This document shows, one piece after another, positions 35,200 through 47,971 of a stretch of 64,000 nt of DNA. Source of the DNA: Ehretia macrophylla (taxonomy: Eukaryota; Streptophyta; Magnoliopsida; Boraginales; Ehretiaceae). The translations under genes and the position numbers were made by a program. Where the stretch lies: positions 36,006,425-36,070,424 of the forward strand of contig CM075771.1 of assembly GCA_037974665.1 (NCBI GenBank), in the 5' to 3' direction. The notes beneath the pieces are model-generated. The model ran no database searches, was not told where the DNA came from, and worked only from the letters and a program-made list of their open reading frames with translations. How positions within the stretch are numbered: the first letter of the stretch is position 1; each line of letters opens with the position of its first letter.

Positions 35200-35755
35200 G
35201 TCATGCTGATGGTGCAAAGCCCTTATGTGTTGACGGTTCACAATCCAAGCCAAGAGAGACGGCCCATTCAAAAGGCCTAATGGGCTTGTCGACAGCCCAT
35301 CTTCTTCAGCAACGCAGCAATCTCGCAAGTCGTTATATCGACATATTGTAGAGCCTCTAATGTTCTACAATTTGGGTTCTCGTCCTTTTCGTGGCTCACG
35401 ACGAACGTCCCGGGATTAAAAAATAGCGTAAAAAGAAGAAAACTGGCCCGAAATTAATTAAAATGTTAAATTTTGGGTACCAAAAATAGGGATACCTGAG
35501 CAGGCTGGCTATCCCCATCGTAGAGCTCTCAGAGAGCTTTCCAACGGTATGCTTTGCGCCACATAACTCCTTAAGGGTCAAAAGTTATGGGCATCGATAC
35601 GACGGAGACCTGGTTAGAAGCCCCACGCCCTCGATTTGCGAGCCCAGCCTTTTCGCAAAGCGAAGTTGTCTTGCCCAAAATGCCATTGGACTCGAGAAGA
35701 GAAATGTGATGGATAAAGCATCTTGGCAAGGGTAAATAGGGAAAAAAATGAAAAG

Positions 35756-35874
35756 GGGGTGCAACACGAGGACTTCCCAATGGGTCACCCATCTTAGTAC
35801 TACTCTCGCCCAAGAACGCTTAACTTCGGAGTTCTTATGGGATACGGTACATTAGTGATGGTATGATCGCACCC
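35756..35874 (-). rRNA. 5S copy 38, degenerate
   Basis: Full length. Group ccaatggg + aagaacg. Box C reads catcttag. The upstream spacer has a deletion after gcccctatcgaagatatg, shared with copy 44. Confidence 0.88.
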
Positions 35875-36378
35875 GTCATGCTGATGGTGCAAAGCTCTTA
35901 TGTGTGGATGGTTCACAGTCCCAGCCAAGAGAGACGGGCCACTCAAAAGGCACAATGGACTTTTTGACAGCCCATCTGATTCAACAACGCAACATTTTTG
36001 CAATACGTTATATTGACGCATTGTATAACCTCTAATGTTCCGCAATTTGGGTTCTTGTATTTTTCGTGGCTCACGACGAATGACCCTAGATGAAAAAAAT
36101 AGCGCAAAAAGAAGAAAAGTGGCCCGAAACTAATGAAAACCTGCGATTTTGGGTACCAAAAATAGGCGCAGCCGAGCAGGCTTGCTGCCCCTATCGAAGA
36201 TATGTTGTGCGCTGTAAAACTACTTATGGAGACCTAGTCAAAAGCCCCATGCCCTCGGTTTGCTGGGCCAGCCTCTATGCGAAGTGAAGTTGTCATGCCC
36301 AAGATGACGTGGGACTCGAGAATAGAAATGTGATGGATAAAGCATCTTGGCAGGGGAAAACAGGGAAAAAATGAAAAG

Positions 36379-36497
36379 GGGGTGCAACACGATGACTTCC
36401 TAGGGGGTCACCCATCCTCGTACCACTCTCGCCCAAGCACGCTTAACTTGGCAGTTCTGATGGGATCCAGTGCATTATTGCTGGTATGATCCCACCC
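36379..36497 (-). rRNA. 5S copy 39, degenerate
   Basis: Full length. Variant group gatgac + taccac. Box A and the intermediate element are intact; box C reads catcctcg. Just 5' of box A it has ttggcag. Confidence 0.88.
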
Positions 36498-37052
36498 GTC
36501 ATGCTGATGGAGCAAAACCCTTATGTGTTGACGGTTCATAGTCCCAGCCAAGAGATACGGCCCATCCAAAAGGCCCAATGGGCTTATCGACAGACCATAG
36601 GCTTCAACAACGCAGCATTCTCACAAGATATGACATCGACACGTTGTAAAACCTTTAATGTTCCACAAGTTGGGTTCTCGTCCTTTTCGCGGCTGAGGAC
36701 GAATAACCCGGGAGGAAAAAACTGCGCAAAAAGAAGAAAAGTGGCCCAAAACAAATGAATACGTGCTATTTTGGGTACCGAAAATAGGCGCAACATTGCA
36801 GGCTTACTGCCCCCATAGTAGAGCTCCCAGAGAGCTTTCCAACGTTATGCTATGTGCCGCATAACTCCGTACGGATCTAAAGTTATGGGCACCGGAGTGA
36901 CGGAGACATACTCACAAGCCCTATGCCCTCGGTTTGCGGGCCTAGCCTCTCCACGAAGTGAAGTTGTCTTGCCCAAGATGCCGTGGGACTCGAGAATAGA
37001 AATGTGATGGATAAAGCATCTTGGCAAGGCTAAATAGGAAAAAAATGAAAAG

Positions 37053-37171
37053 GGGGTGCAACACATGGACTTCCCAATGGGTCACCCATCCTAGTACTAC
37101 TCTCGGCCAAGTACGCTTAACTTCGTAGTTCTGATGGGATCGGGTGCCTTAGTGCTAATATGATCACACCC
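37053..37171 (-). rRNA. 5S copy 40, degenerate
   Basis: Full length. Group ccaatggg. Box A reads ccaagtacg and the intermediate element ctctcggcc; box C is intact. Confidence 0.87.
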
Positions 37172-37727
37172 ATCATGCTGATGGTGCAAAGCCCTTTTGT
37201 GTTGATGGTTCACAGTCCCAGCCAAGAGAGACGGCCCATTCAAGAGGCCCAATGGACTTATCGACAGCCCATCTACTTCAACAACGCATCATTCTAGCAA
37301 GACGTGATATTGACGCATTGTAGAGCCTCTAATGTTCTGCGAGTTGAGGTTCTCGTCTTTTTCCCGGCTCACGATGAATGACCCAGGATGAAAAAATAGC
37401 TCAAAAAGAAGAAAAGTAGCCCAAAACTGATGAAAACAATCGATTTGGGTACCAAAAATAGTGGCAGCTGAGTAGGCTTGCAACCTCAGTTGTAGAACTC
37501 CCAAAAAGCTTTCCAACGGTATGTCGTGCCTCGCATAACTCTTTACGGATCAAAAGTTATGGGCACCAGAGCGACAGAGACCTGGTCACAAGCCCCACGC
37601 CCTCGGTTTGCAGGCCCAGCCTCTACGTGAAGCGAAGTTGTCTAGCCCAAGATGCAGTGGGACTCGAGAATAGAAATGTGATGGATAAAGCATCTTGGCA
37701 AGGCTAAACGGGGAAAAAAACTAAAAT

Positions 37728-37846
37728 GGGGTGCAACAAGAGGACTTCTCACGGGGTCACCGATCCTAGTACTACCCTCGCCCAAGCATACTTAACTTTG
37801 GAGTTCTGATGGGATCTGGTGCATTAATGTTGGTATGATCACACCT
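37728..37846 (-). rRNA. 5S copy 41, degenerate
   Basis: Full length. Variant group cttctc + taccctc. Box A reads catactt and box C tcaccgat. The 5' end is acacct. Confidence 0.87.
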
Positions 37847-38402
37847 GTCATGCTGATGGTGCAAAGCACTTATGTGTTTACGGTTCACAATCCCAGCCAA
37901 GAGAGACGACCTATTCAAAAGGCCAAATGGGCATATCGACAGCCCATCTGCTTCAACAACGCAACATCCTCACAAGACGTTATATCAACGCGATGTAGAG
38001 GGTCTAATGTTCCGCGAGTTGGGTTCTCATCCTTTTCGCGGCTCACGAAGAATGACCTAGGATGAAAAAATAGCGCAAATAGAAGAAAAGTGTCTTGAAA
38101 ATTATGAAATTGTGTGATTTTGGGTACAAAAACCAGGCGCAGTAGAGTGTGCTTGCCGCCACCGTCATAGAGCTCATAAAGAGCTTTCCAACGGTATGTT
38201 GTGCGCTACATAAGGCCTTACGGATCAAAAGTTATGGGCACTGGAGCGACGGAGACCTGGTCATAAGCCTCACGCTCTCGGTTTGCGGGCCCAGCCTCTC
38301 CACGAAGCGAAGTTGTCTTGCCCAAGATGCCAGGGGACTCAAGAATAGAAATGTGATGGATAAAGCATCTTGGCAAGGCTAAACAGGGAAAAAAATGAAA
38401 AA

Positions 38403-38521
38403 GGGGTGCAACGCGAGGACTTCTTAATGGGTCACCCATCCTAGTATTACTCTCGCCCAAGAACGCTTAACTTCGGAGTTCTGATACGATCCGATGCATT
38501 AATACTGGTATGATCGCACCC
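38403..38521 (-). rRNA. 5S copy 42, degenerate
   Basis: Full length. Group aatggg + aagaacg. The intermediate element and box C are intact; the 5' region is changed (gatacgatccgatgcatt). Counterpart of copy 36, about 4.0 kb away. Confidence 0.87.
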
Positions 38522-39077
38522 ATCATGCTGATGGTGGAAAGCCCTTATGTGTTGACGGTTCACAGTCCCAGCAAAGAGAGACGGCCCATTCAAAAGGCCC
38601 AATGGGGTTATAAACAGCCCATCTGCTTCAACAACGCAGCATTCTTGCAAGTCGTGATATCGACGCATTGTAGAGCCTCTAATATTTTGCGAGTTGGGTT
38701 CTCTTCCTTTTCACGGCTCATGCCAAATAACCCGAGATGAAAAAACAGCGCAATAAGAAAAAATGTAGCCCGAACTTATGAAAATATTCAATTTTGGGCA
38801 CCAAAAATGGTGCAGCCAAGAATTCTTGCAGCCCCAGTTCTAGAGCTTCCAAAGAGCTTTCCAACGGTATATTGTGCACTGCATAACTCATTACAGATCA
38901 AAAGTTATGGGCATTGGAACGAAGGAGACTTGGTCACAAGCCCCACGCCCTTGGTTTGCAGGCTTAGCCTCTATACGAAGTAAAGTTGCCTTTCCCAAGA
39001 TGCAGTGGGACTAGAGAATAGAAATGTGATGGATAAAGCATTTTAGCAAGGCTAAACAAGGAAAAAAAATGAAAAAG

Positions 39078-39196
39078 TGGGTGCAGCACGAGGACTTCCC
39101 ATGGGGTCACCCATCCTAGTACTACTCTCGCCCAAGCCCGCTTAACTTCAGAGATCTGATGGGATCTGGTGCATTAGTGCGGCTATGATCGCACTC
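39078..39196 (-). rRNA. 5S copy 43, degenerate
   Basis: Full length with few changes. Box A reads aagcccg; the other boxes are intact. The 5' end is gcactc. Its upstream spacer has a short tandem duplication of caaaatgggcttgtcgac near 39277-39312. Confidence 0.88.
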
Positions 39197-39780
39197 GTCA
39201 TGCTGATGGTACAAAGCCCTTATGTGTTGACGGTTCACTGTCTAAGCCAAGAGAGACGGCCCATTCAAAAGGCCCAATGGGCTTGTCGACAGCAAAATGG
39301 GCTTGTCGACAGTCCATCTGCTTCAACAAAACAACAATCTTGCAAGACGTTATATCGGCGCATTGTAGAGCCTCTAATGTTTCGCGATTTGGGTTCTCAT
39401 CCTTTTCTCGGCTCACGACGAACGTCCCAGGATGAAAAAATTGCGTAAAAAGTAGAAAACTGGCCCGAAATTGATGAAAATGTTCGATTTTGGGTACCGA
39501 AAATAGGGACACCCGAGTAGGCTGGATGCCCCCATCGTAGAGCTCCCAGAGAGCTTTCCAAGCTTTCCAACGATATGCTTTGCACCGCATAACTCCATAC
39601 GGATCATTTGTTATGGGAATCGGAGCGACGGAGACCTGGTCACAAGCCCCATGCCTTCGGTTTGCGGGCCCAGCCTCTCCGCGAAGCCAACTTGTCTTGC
39701 CCAAGATGCCGTGGGACTCGAGAATAGAAATGTGATGGATGAAGCTTCTTGGCAAGGCTAAATAAGGAAAAAATGAAAAA

Positions 39781-39899
39781 GGGGTACAACACGAGGACTT
39801 CCCAATGGGTCACCCATCCTAGTACTACTCTAGCCCAAGAATGCTTAACTTCGGAGTTCTGATGGGATCCGGTACATTAGTGATGGTATGATCGCACCC
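39781..39899 (-). rRNA. 5S copy 44, degenerate
   Basis: Full length. Group ccaatggg; box A reads aagaatg and the intermediate element ctctagcc. The 5' end is intact. Counterpart of copy 38. Confidence 0.88.
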
Positions 39900-40431
39900 G
39901 TCATGCTGATGGTGCAAAGCGTTTATGTATGGATGGTTCACAGTCCCAGCCAAGAGAGACGGCCCACTCAAAAGGCCCAATGGACGTTTTGACAGCCCAT
40001 CTGCTTCAACAACGTAGCATTCTCGCAAGACGTTATATCGACGCATTGTATAGCCTCTAATGTTCCGCGATTTGGGTTCTCATACTTTTTGCAGCTCACG
40101 ACGAATGACCCGAGATGAAAAAATAGCGCAAAAAGAAGAAAAGTGGCCCGAAACTAATGAAAACCTGCGATTTTAGGTACCGAAAATAGGTGTAGCCGAG
40201 CAGGCTTGCTGCCCCTATCGAAGATATGTTGTGCACTGCAAAACTCCTTACGGATGAAAAGTTATAGGCACCGGAGCGACGGAGACCTGGTCAAAAGCCC
40301 TACGCCCTCAGTTTGCTGGGTCAGCCTCTACGCGAAGTGAAGTTGTCATGCCCAAGATGACGTGGGACTCGAGAATAGAAATGTGATGGATAAAGAATCT
40401 TGGCAAGGCTAAATGCGAAAAAAATGGAAAG

Positions 40432-40550
40432 GGAGTGCAACACGATGACTTCCTAGGGGATCACCCATCCTAGTACCACTCTCGCCCAAGCACGCTTAAC
40501 TTTGGAGTACTGATGGGATCCGGTGCATTAGTGCTGCTATGATCGCACCT
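40432..40550 (-). rRNA. 5S copy 45, internal promoter nearly intact
   Basis: Box A and the intermediate element match; box C core tcacccatcctag is intact. Variant group gatgac + taccac. The gene start is gcacct. Confidence 0.88.
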
Positions 40551-41065
40551 ATCATACTAATGGTGAAAAGTCCTTATGTGTCGACGGTTCACAGTCCCAG
40601 CCAAGAGAGACGGCCCATTTAAAAGGCCTAACAGGCTTATTGACAGCCATCAGCTTCAACAACGCAGTATTCTCACAAGACGTGATATTGACGCATTGTA
40701 AAGCCTCCAATATTTTACGAGTTGGGTTTTCTTCCTTTTCACGGCTCACGCCGAATGACCCGGGATGAAAAAATAGCGAAATGAGAAAAAAAATGGCCCG
40801 AACTGATAAAAATATTCAATTTTGGGTACCAAAAAATGGCGTAGCCAAGAATTCTTGCTGCCCCGGTTGTAGAGCTCCGAAAGAGCTTTCCAACGGTATG
40901 CTGTGCACCGGAGCGAAGGAGACCTGGTCATAAGCCCCACGCCCTCGGCTTGCAGGCCCAGCCTCTACACGAAGCAAAGTTGCCTTGCCCAAGATACTGT
41001 GGGACTAAAGAATAGAAATGTGATGAATAAAGCATTTTGGCAAGGCTAAACATGGAAAAAAAAAG

Positions 41066-41184
41066 CGGGTACAACACGAGGACTTCCCATGGGTTCACTT
41101 ATCCTAGTACTACTCTAGCTCAAGCAAGCTCAACTTCGGAGTTCTGATGGGATCCGGTGCATTAGTGCTGGTACGATCGCACCC
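41066..41184 (-). rRNA. 5S copy 46, degenerate
   Basis: Full length. Box A reads ctcaagcaagctcaac and box C tcacttat; the intermediate element is ctctagc. The terminator region is shortened (gaaaaaaaaagcggg). Confidence 0.86.
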
Positions 41185-41703
41185 ATCATGCTGATGGTAC
41201 AAAGCCTTTATGTGTTGATGGTTCACAGTCCCAGCCAAGAGAGACGACGCATTCAAAAAACCCAATGGGCTTATCGACAGCCCATTTGCTTCAACAATGC
41301 AGCATCCACGCAAGACGTTATATCTACGCATTGTAGACCCACCAATGTTCCGCGAGTTGGGTTCTTGTCCTTTTTGTGGCTAATGATGACCGACCAGGGA
41401 AGAAAAAATATCGCAAAAAGAAGAAAGTGGCCCGAAATTGATGAAAATGTTATATTTTGGGTAAAGAAAATAGGCGCAGCTGAGCTTTCCAACGGTATGC
41501 TGTAAGCCGTATAACTCCTTACGGATCAAAAGTTATGGGCACCGGAGCGACGGAGACATGGTAACAAGTCCCATGCCCTCGGTTTGCAGGCCCAGCCTCG
41601 TCACGAAACGAAGTTGTCTTTCCCATGATGCCGTGGGACTCGATAATAGAAATGTGATGGATAAAGAATCTTGGCAAGGCTAAACAGGGAAAAAAATGAA
41701 AAG

Positions 41704-41822
41704 GGGGTGTAACACGAGGACTTCCCATGGGGTCACCCATCATAGTACTACTCTCGCCCAGGCACTCTTAACTTTGGAGTTATAATGGGATCCGATGCAT
41801 TAGTGCTGCTATGATCGGCCCC
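41704..41822 (-). rRNA. 5S copy 47, degenerate
   Basis: Full length. Box A reads caggcactctt and box C catcatag. The 5' end is gatcggcccc. Confidence 0.87.
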
Positions 41823-42369
41823 GTCATGCTGATGGTGCAAAGCCCTTATGTGTTGACGGTTCACAGTCTAAGCCAAGAGAGACGGCCCAAACAAAAGGCC
41901 CAATGGGCTTATCGACAGCCCATCTGCTTCAACAACGCAACATTCTCGCAAGGCGTTATATTCATGCATTGTAGAGCCTCTAATGTTCCGCGAGTCAGGT
42001 TCTCAATCTTTTCGAGGCTCACGATGAACGACCCGGGATGAAAAACTAGCGCAAAAAAAGAAAAGTGCCACGAAATTGATGAAAACGTTCGATTTTGGTT
42101 ACCAAAATTAAGGTCAGCCGAGCAAGCTGGCAGCCCCCGTCGTAGAGCTCTCAGAGAGCTTTCCAACGGTATGCTGTGCACCGTATAACACCTTACGAAT
42201 CAAAAGTTATGGGCACCAGAGACCTTGTTATAAGCCCTACGCCCTCGGTTTGAGAGCCCAGCCTCTCCGCGAAGCAAAGTTGTCTTGCCCAAGATGTTGT
42301 GGGACTCGAGAATAGAAATGTGATGGATAAAGCATCTTGGCAAGGCTAAACAGGGAAAAAAATGAAAAT

Positions 42370-42487
42370 GGGGTTTAACCCGAGGACTTCCCAAGGGGTT
42401 ACCATCCTAGTACTACCCTCGCCCAGGAACGTTTAACTTTGGAGTTCTCATGGGATCCGGTGAATTAGTGCTGGTATTATCGCACCC
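42370..42487 (-). rRNA. 5S copy 48, degenerate with 1-nt deletion
   Basis: Box C has lost a base (gttacc-atcc). Box A reads caggaacgttt and the intermediate element ccctcg. The 3' end reads gtttaaccc. Confidence 0.85.
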
Positions 42488-43041
42488 ATCTTGTTGATGC
42501 AGCAAAGCCTTATGTGTTGACGGTTCACAATCCCATCCAAGAGAGACGGCCTATTCAAAAGGCCCAATGGGCTTATTGACAGCCCATCTGCTTCAACAAT
42601 GCAGTATTCTCGCAAGACATGATATCGACGCATTGTAGAACCTCTAATGTTTCGCGAGTTGAGTTCTCATCCTTTTCGCGGCTCACGACGAATGACCTGG
42701 ACGAAAAAACATCAGAAAAAGAAGAAAAATGGCACGAAACTAATGAAAACGTGCAATTTTGGGTACCGAAAATAGGCGTAGCTGAGCAGGCTTGCTACCC
42801 CCGTCGTACAACTCCCAGGGTGGTTTCCAATGGTATGCTTTGCGCTGCATAACTCCTTACAGATCAAACGTTATGGGCACCGGAGCAATGGAGACCTGGT
42901 CAAAAGCCCCATGCCCTCGGTTTGTGGGCCTAGCCTCTACGCGAAGCGAGTTGCCATGCCCAAGATGCCGTGGGACTCAAGAATAAAAATGTGAAGGATA
43001 AAGCAACTTCGCAAGGCTAAACCGGGAAAAAAAATGAAAAT

Positions 43042-43160
43042 GGGGTGCGACACGAGAACTTCCCAGGAGGTTACTTATCCCAGTACTACTTTCGCCCAAG
43101 CACACTTAACTTCAGAGTTCTGAAGGAATCCGATGCATTAGTGCTGATATGATCACACCC
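43042..43160 (-). rRNA. 5S copy 49, degenerate
   Basis: Full length. All three boxes are changed: cacactt, ctttcg and gttacttatccc. Short upstream spacer. Confidence 0.85.
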
Positions 43161-43561
43161 GTCATGTTCAGGACGCAAATCCCTTATGTGTCGTCCTTTT
43201 CGCGGCTCACGACGAACGATCCGGGATGAAGAAATAGCGCAAAAAGAAGAAAAGTGCCCCAAAATTGATAAAAATGTTTGATTTTTGGCTCTGAAAATAG
43301 GCACAGTAGAGCAGGCTTGCTGCCCCCATCGTAGAGCTCAGAGCTTTCCAATGATATGCTGTGTGCCGCATAACTCCTTACGGGTCAAAACTTATTGGCA
43401 CCGGAGCGACGGAGACTTGGTGAAAAGCCTCACGCCCTCGGTTTGCTGGCCCAGCCTCTACGCGAAGCAAAGTTGTCATGCCCAAGATGCCGTGAGACTT
43501 GAGAATAGAAATGTGATGCATAAAGCATCTTGGCATGGCTAAACATGGGAAAAATGAAAAG

Positions 43562-43680
43562 GGGGTGCAACACGAGGATTTCCCACGGGGTCACCCATCC
43601 TAGTACTACTCACGCCCAAGAACGCTTAACTTCGGAGTTCTGAAGGGATCCGGTGCATTAGTGCAGATATGATCTCACCT
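43562..43680 (-). rRNA. 5S copy 50, degenerate
   Basis: Full length. Box A reads aagaacg and the intermediate element ctcacgcc; box C is intact. The 5' end is gcagatatgatctcacct. Short upstream spacer, followed at once by the fragment copy 51. Confidence 0.87.
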
Positions 43681-43908
43681 GTCATGTTGAGGGCGTAAAG
43701 CCCTTATGTGTTGTCCTTTTTGTGACTCACAACGAATGATCCGAGATGAAGAAACAACGTAAAAAGAAGAAAAGTGGCCCAAAACAGTTTAAAACATTTT
43801 ATTTTCGGCTTCGAAAACAAGCACAGCTGCACAGGCTTGCTGCCCTCGTCATAGAGCTCCCAGAGAGCTTTTCAACGATATGTTGTGTGCTGCATAACTC
43901 CTTATGTG

Positions 43909-43933
43909 TATTAGTACAGGTATGAGCGCACCC
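43909..43933 (-). pseudogene. 5S copy 51: 5' fragment
   Basis: Only the first 25 or so nt remain (tattagtacaggtatgagcg, then caccc). The text before it is spacer (aactccttatg), so a deletion removed the rest of the gene and about 250 bp of spacer. Confidence 0.8.
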
Positions 43934-44491
43934 GTCATGGTGATGGTGCAAAGCCATTATGTATTGACAGTTCACTATCCCAGCTAAGAGAGAAGGCCTA
44001 TTCAAAAGGCCCAAAAGGCTCAACGACAGCCCATCTGCTCCAACAACGCAGCATTCTCGCAAGACATGATATCGACGCGTTGTAGAGCCTCTAATGTTCC
44101 TTGATTTGGGTTCTCGTCCATTTCGCGACTCACGACCAATGTCCCGGGATGAAAAAATAGCACAAAAAGATGAAAATTGGACCAAAACTGATGAAAACGT
44201 GCAATTTTGTGTACCGAGAATAGGCGCATCAGAGCAAGTTTACTGCCCCTGTCATAGAACTCCAAGAGAGCTTTCCAACGGTATACTGTGCGCCACATAA
44301 CTCCTTACGGATCAAAAGCTATGGACACCGAAACGACGGAGACCAGGTCATAAGCCCTACGCCCTTGGTTTGCAGGCCCAACCTCTACGCGAAGCGAAGT
44401 TGTCTGGCCCAAGATGTCGTGGAACTCGAGAATAGAAATTAGATGAATAAAGCATCTTGGCAGGGCTAAACGAGGAAAAAAAAATGGAAAG

Positions 44492-44610
44492 GGGGTGCAA
44501 CACGAGGACTTCCCAGGGGGTCACCTATCCTAGTACTACTCTCACCCAAGCATGCTTAACTTCGGAGTTCTGATGGGATCCGGTGCACTAGTACTGGTAT
44601 GATCGCACCC
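44492..44610 (-). rRNA. 5S copy 52, degenerate
   Basis: Full length. Box A reads catgctt, the intermediate element ctctcacc and box C cacctat. The 5' end is intact apart from gcactagtactgg. Confidence 0.88.
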
Positions 44611-45167
44611 GTCATGCTGATGGTGCAAAGCCCTTATGTGTTGTCGGTTCACAGTCCCAACCAAGAGAGACGGCTCATTCAAAAGGCCCAATGGGCTTAT
44701 CGACAGCCCATCTGCTTCAACAACAAATCATTCTCGCAAGACGTGATATCGAGGCATTGTAGAGACTCTAATATTACACTAGTTGGGTTCTTGCCCTTTT
44801 CGCGGCTCACGACGAATGACTCGGGATGAAAAAACAGAGCAAAAAGAAGAAAAATGGCCCAAAACTTATGAAAATGTGCAATTTTGTGTACCAAAAATAG
44901 GCGCAGTAGAGTAGGCTTGTTGCCCCTGTCGTAGAGCTCCAAGAGGGCTTTCCAACGGTATGTTGTGCGCTGCATAACTCCTTACAAATCAAAAGTTATG
45001 GCCACCGGAGCGACGGAGACCTGGTCACAAGCCCTATGCCCTCGGTTTACGGGCCAAACCTCTACGCGAAGCGAAGTTGTCTTGCCCAAGATGCTGTGGG
45101 ACTTTAGAATTGAAATGTGATGAATAAAGCATCTTGACAAGGCAAAACGGGGAAAAAAAATTAAAAA

Positions 45168-45286
45168 TGGGTGCAACCCGAGGACTTCCCAGGGGGTCAC
45201 CCATCCTAGTACTATTCTCGCCCAAGCATACCTAACTTCAGGGTTCTGATGGGATCCGGTGCATTAGTGGTGGTATGATCGCACCT
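45168..45286 (-). rRNA. 5S copy 53, degenerate
   Basis: Full length. Box A reads catacctaac; box C is intact. The change tattctc lies beside the intermediate element. The 5' end is gcacct. Confidence 0.87.
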
Positions 45287-45840
45287 GTCATGTTGATGGT
45301 GCAACGCCCTTATGTGTTGATAGTTCATAATCCCTGCCAAGAGAGATGGCTCATTGAAAAGGCCCAATGGGCTTATCGACAACCCATCTGCTTCAACAAC
45401 ACATCATTCTCAAAAGACGTGATATCGAGGAATTGTAGAGACCCTAATGTTGAGCTAGTTGGGTTCTCGCCCATTTGCGGCTCACGACGAACGACCCGTG
45501 ATGAAAAAACTGAGCAAAAAAAGGAAAAGTATCCTGAAACTGATGAAAACATTCGATTATGGGTACCAAAAATAGGGGAAGTAGACCAGGCTTGCTACCC
45601 CTGCCGTAGAGCTCCCATAGAGCTTTTCAACGGTATGCTGTGTACTGCATAACTCCTTATGGATCAAAAGTTATGGGCACCGAAACAACGGAGACCTAGT
45701 CACAAGCCCTACGCCCTCGATTTGCGGGCCCAGCCTCTATGCAAGGCGAAGTTGTCTTGCCTAAGATGTCGTGGACTCAAGAATAGAAATGAGATGGATA
45801 AAGCATCCTGGCAAGGCTAAACAGGGAAAAAAATGAAAAA

Positions 45841-45958
45841 GGGGTGCAACACGAGGACGTCCCAAGGGGTCACCCATCCTAGTACTACTCTCGCCGAAGC
45901 ACGCTTAACTTTGGAGTTCTGATGGATCAGGTGCATTAGTGCTTGTATGATCGCACCC
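45841..45958 (-). rRNA. 5S copy 54, degenerate with 1-nt deletion
   Basis: A base is missing in ctgatgg-atcagg. Box A reads cgaagcacg; the intermediate element and box C are intact. The 5' end is intact. Confidence 0.87.
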
Positions 45959-46503
45959 ATCATGCTAATGGTGCAAAGCCCTTATGTGTTGACGGTTCAC
46001 AGTCCCAGCCAAGAGAGACCATTCAAATGGCTCAATGGGCTTATTGACAGCCGATCTGCTTCAACAATGCATCATTCTCGCAAGACGTGATATCGACGTG
46101 TTGTAGAGCCTCTAATGTTCCGCAAGTTGGGTTCTCATCCATTTTGCGGATCACGAAGAATGACCCGTGACAAAAAAATAGCGCAAAAAGAAGAAAAGTA
46201 GCCCAAAACTGAAGAATACATTCAATTTTGGGTACCGAAAATAGGGGCAGCCAAGCAGGCTTGTTGCCTCCGTCGTAGAGCCCCCAGAAAGCTTTCCAAT
46301 GATATGTTTTTCGTCGCATAACTCTTTGCGGATCAAAAGTTATGGGCACCGAAACGACAGAGACCAGGTCACAAGCCCCATGTCCTCGGTTTGCAGGCTG
46401 AGCCTCGACTGAAGTTGTCCTGCCCAAGATGCCGTGGGACTCGAGAATAGAAATGTGATGGATAAAGCATCTTGGCAGGGCTAAAAAGGAAAAAAATTAA
46501 AAT

Positions 46504-46622
46504 GGGGTGCAACACGAGGAATTCTCACGGGGTCACCCATCCTAGTACTACCCACGCCCAAGCACGCTTAACTTCGGAGTTGTGATGGGATCTGGTGCAT
46601 TAGTGTTGGTATGATCGCACCC
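46504..46622 (-). rRNA. 5S copy 55, degenerate
   Basis: Full length. Box A and box C are intact; the intermediate element reads cccacgcc. Changes attctcacgg and gttgtgatg. Confidence 0.88.
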
Positions 46623-47177
46623 ATCATGCTGATGGTGCAAAGCGGTTATGTGTTGACGGTTCACAGTCCCAGCCAAGAGAGACGACCCATTCAAAAAGCC
46701 CAATAGGCTTATCGACAGCCATCTACCTCAGCAACGTAGCATTCTCGCAAGATATGATATCGACGGGTTGTAGAGAGTCTAATGTTTCGCGAGTTGAGTT
46801 CTCATCCTTTTTGCGGCTCACGACGAATGACCCGGGATGAAAAAATAGTGCAAAAAGAGCAAAAGTCACTCGAAACTGATGAAAACGTTCAATTTTTGCT
46901 AGCGAAAATAGGGGCAGCCGAGCAGGCTTGCTGCCCCCGTCGTAGAGCTTCTAGAAAGATTTTCAACCGTTTACTGTGAGCCGCATAACTCCTTACGAAT
47001 CAAAAGTTACGGGCACCGAAGCGAAGGAGACCTGGTCACAAGCCCCATGCCCTCGGTTTGAGGGCCCAACCGCTCCGCGAAGTGAAATTTTATTGCCCAA
47101 GATGCCGTGGGACTCTAGAATTGAAATGTGATGGATAAAGAATCTTGGCAAGGCTAAACAAGGAAAAAAATGAGAAT

Positions 47178-47296
47178 TGGGTGCAACACGAGGACTTCCC
47201 AAGGGGTCACCCATTCTAGAACTACTCTCGCCCAAGCACGTTTAATTTTGGAGTTCTGCTGGGATCGGGTGCATTAGTGCTGGTGTGATCTCACCC
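47178..47296 (-). rRNA. 5S copy 56, degenerate
   Basis: Full length. Box A reads cacgtttaatt and box C cattctag with agaact. The 5' end is gtgatctcaccc. Confidence 0.87.
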
Positions 47297-47852
47297 ATCA
47301 TGTTGATGGTACAAAGCCCTTATGTGTTGACAGTTCACATTCCCAGCCAAGAGAAAAGGCTCATTCAAAAGGCCTAATGGGCTTATTGGCAGCCCATATG
47401 CTCCAACAACATAGCATTCTCGGAAGACGTTATATCGATGCTTTGTAGAGCCTCTAATGTTCCACGAGTAGGGTTCTTGTCCTTTTCGCGACTCACGACG
47501 AATGACCAAGGATGGAAAAATAGCGCAAAGAGAAGAAAAATTGCCTAAAAATAATGAAAATGTGCAATTTTGGGTATCTAAAACTAGCGTAGCCTAGCAG
47601 GCTTTATGCCTCCATCGTAGAGCTCCCAGAGAGCTTTCCAACGGTATGTTGTGCACCGCATAACTCCTTACAGATCAAAAGTTATGGGCACCAGAGCGAC
47701 GGAGACCTGGTCACAAGCCCCATACTCTCGGTTTGTCGGCCCAGCCTCTATGCGAACCGAAGTTGTCTTGCCCAAGATGCCGTGGGACTCGAGAATAGAA
47801 ATACGATGGATAAAGCTTCTTGGCAAGGCTAAACAGGGAAAAAAGAGAAAAG

Positions 47853-47971
47853 GGTATGCAACACGAAGACTTCTTAGGGGGTCACCAAACCTAGTACTAC
47901 CCTCGCCCAAGCACACTTTACTTCGGAGTTCTGATGGGATCCGGTGCATTAGTGCTTGTATGATCGCACCC
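47853..47971 (-). rRNA. 5S copy 57, degenerate
   Basis: Full length. Box A reads cacactttac, the intermediate element ccctcg and box C caccaaacc. The 5' half is near consensus. Confidence 0.86.
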
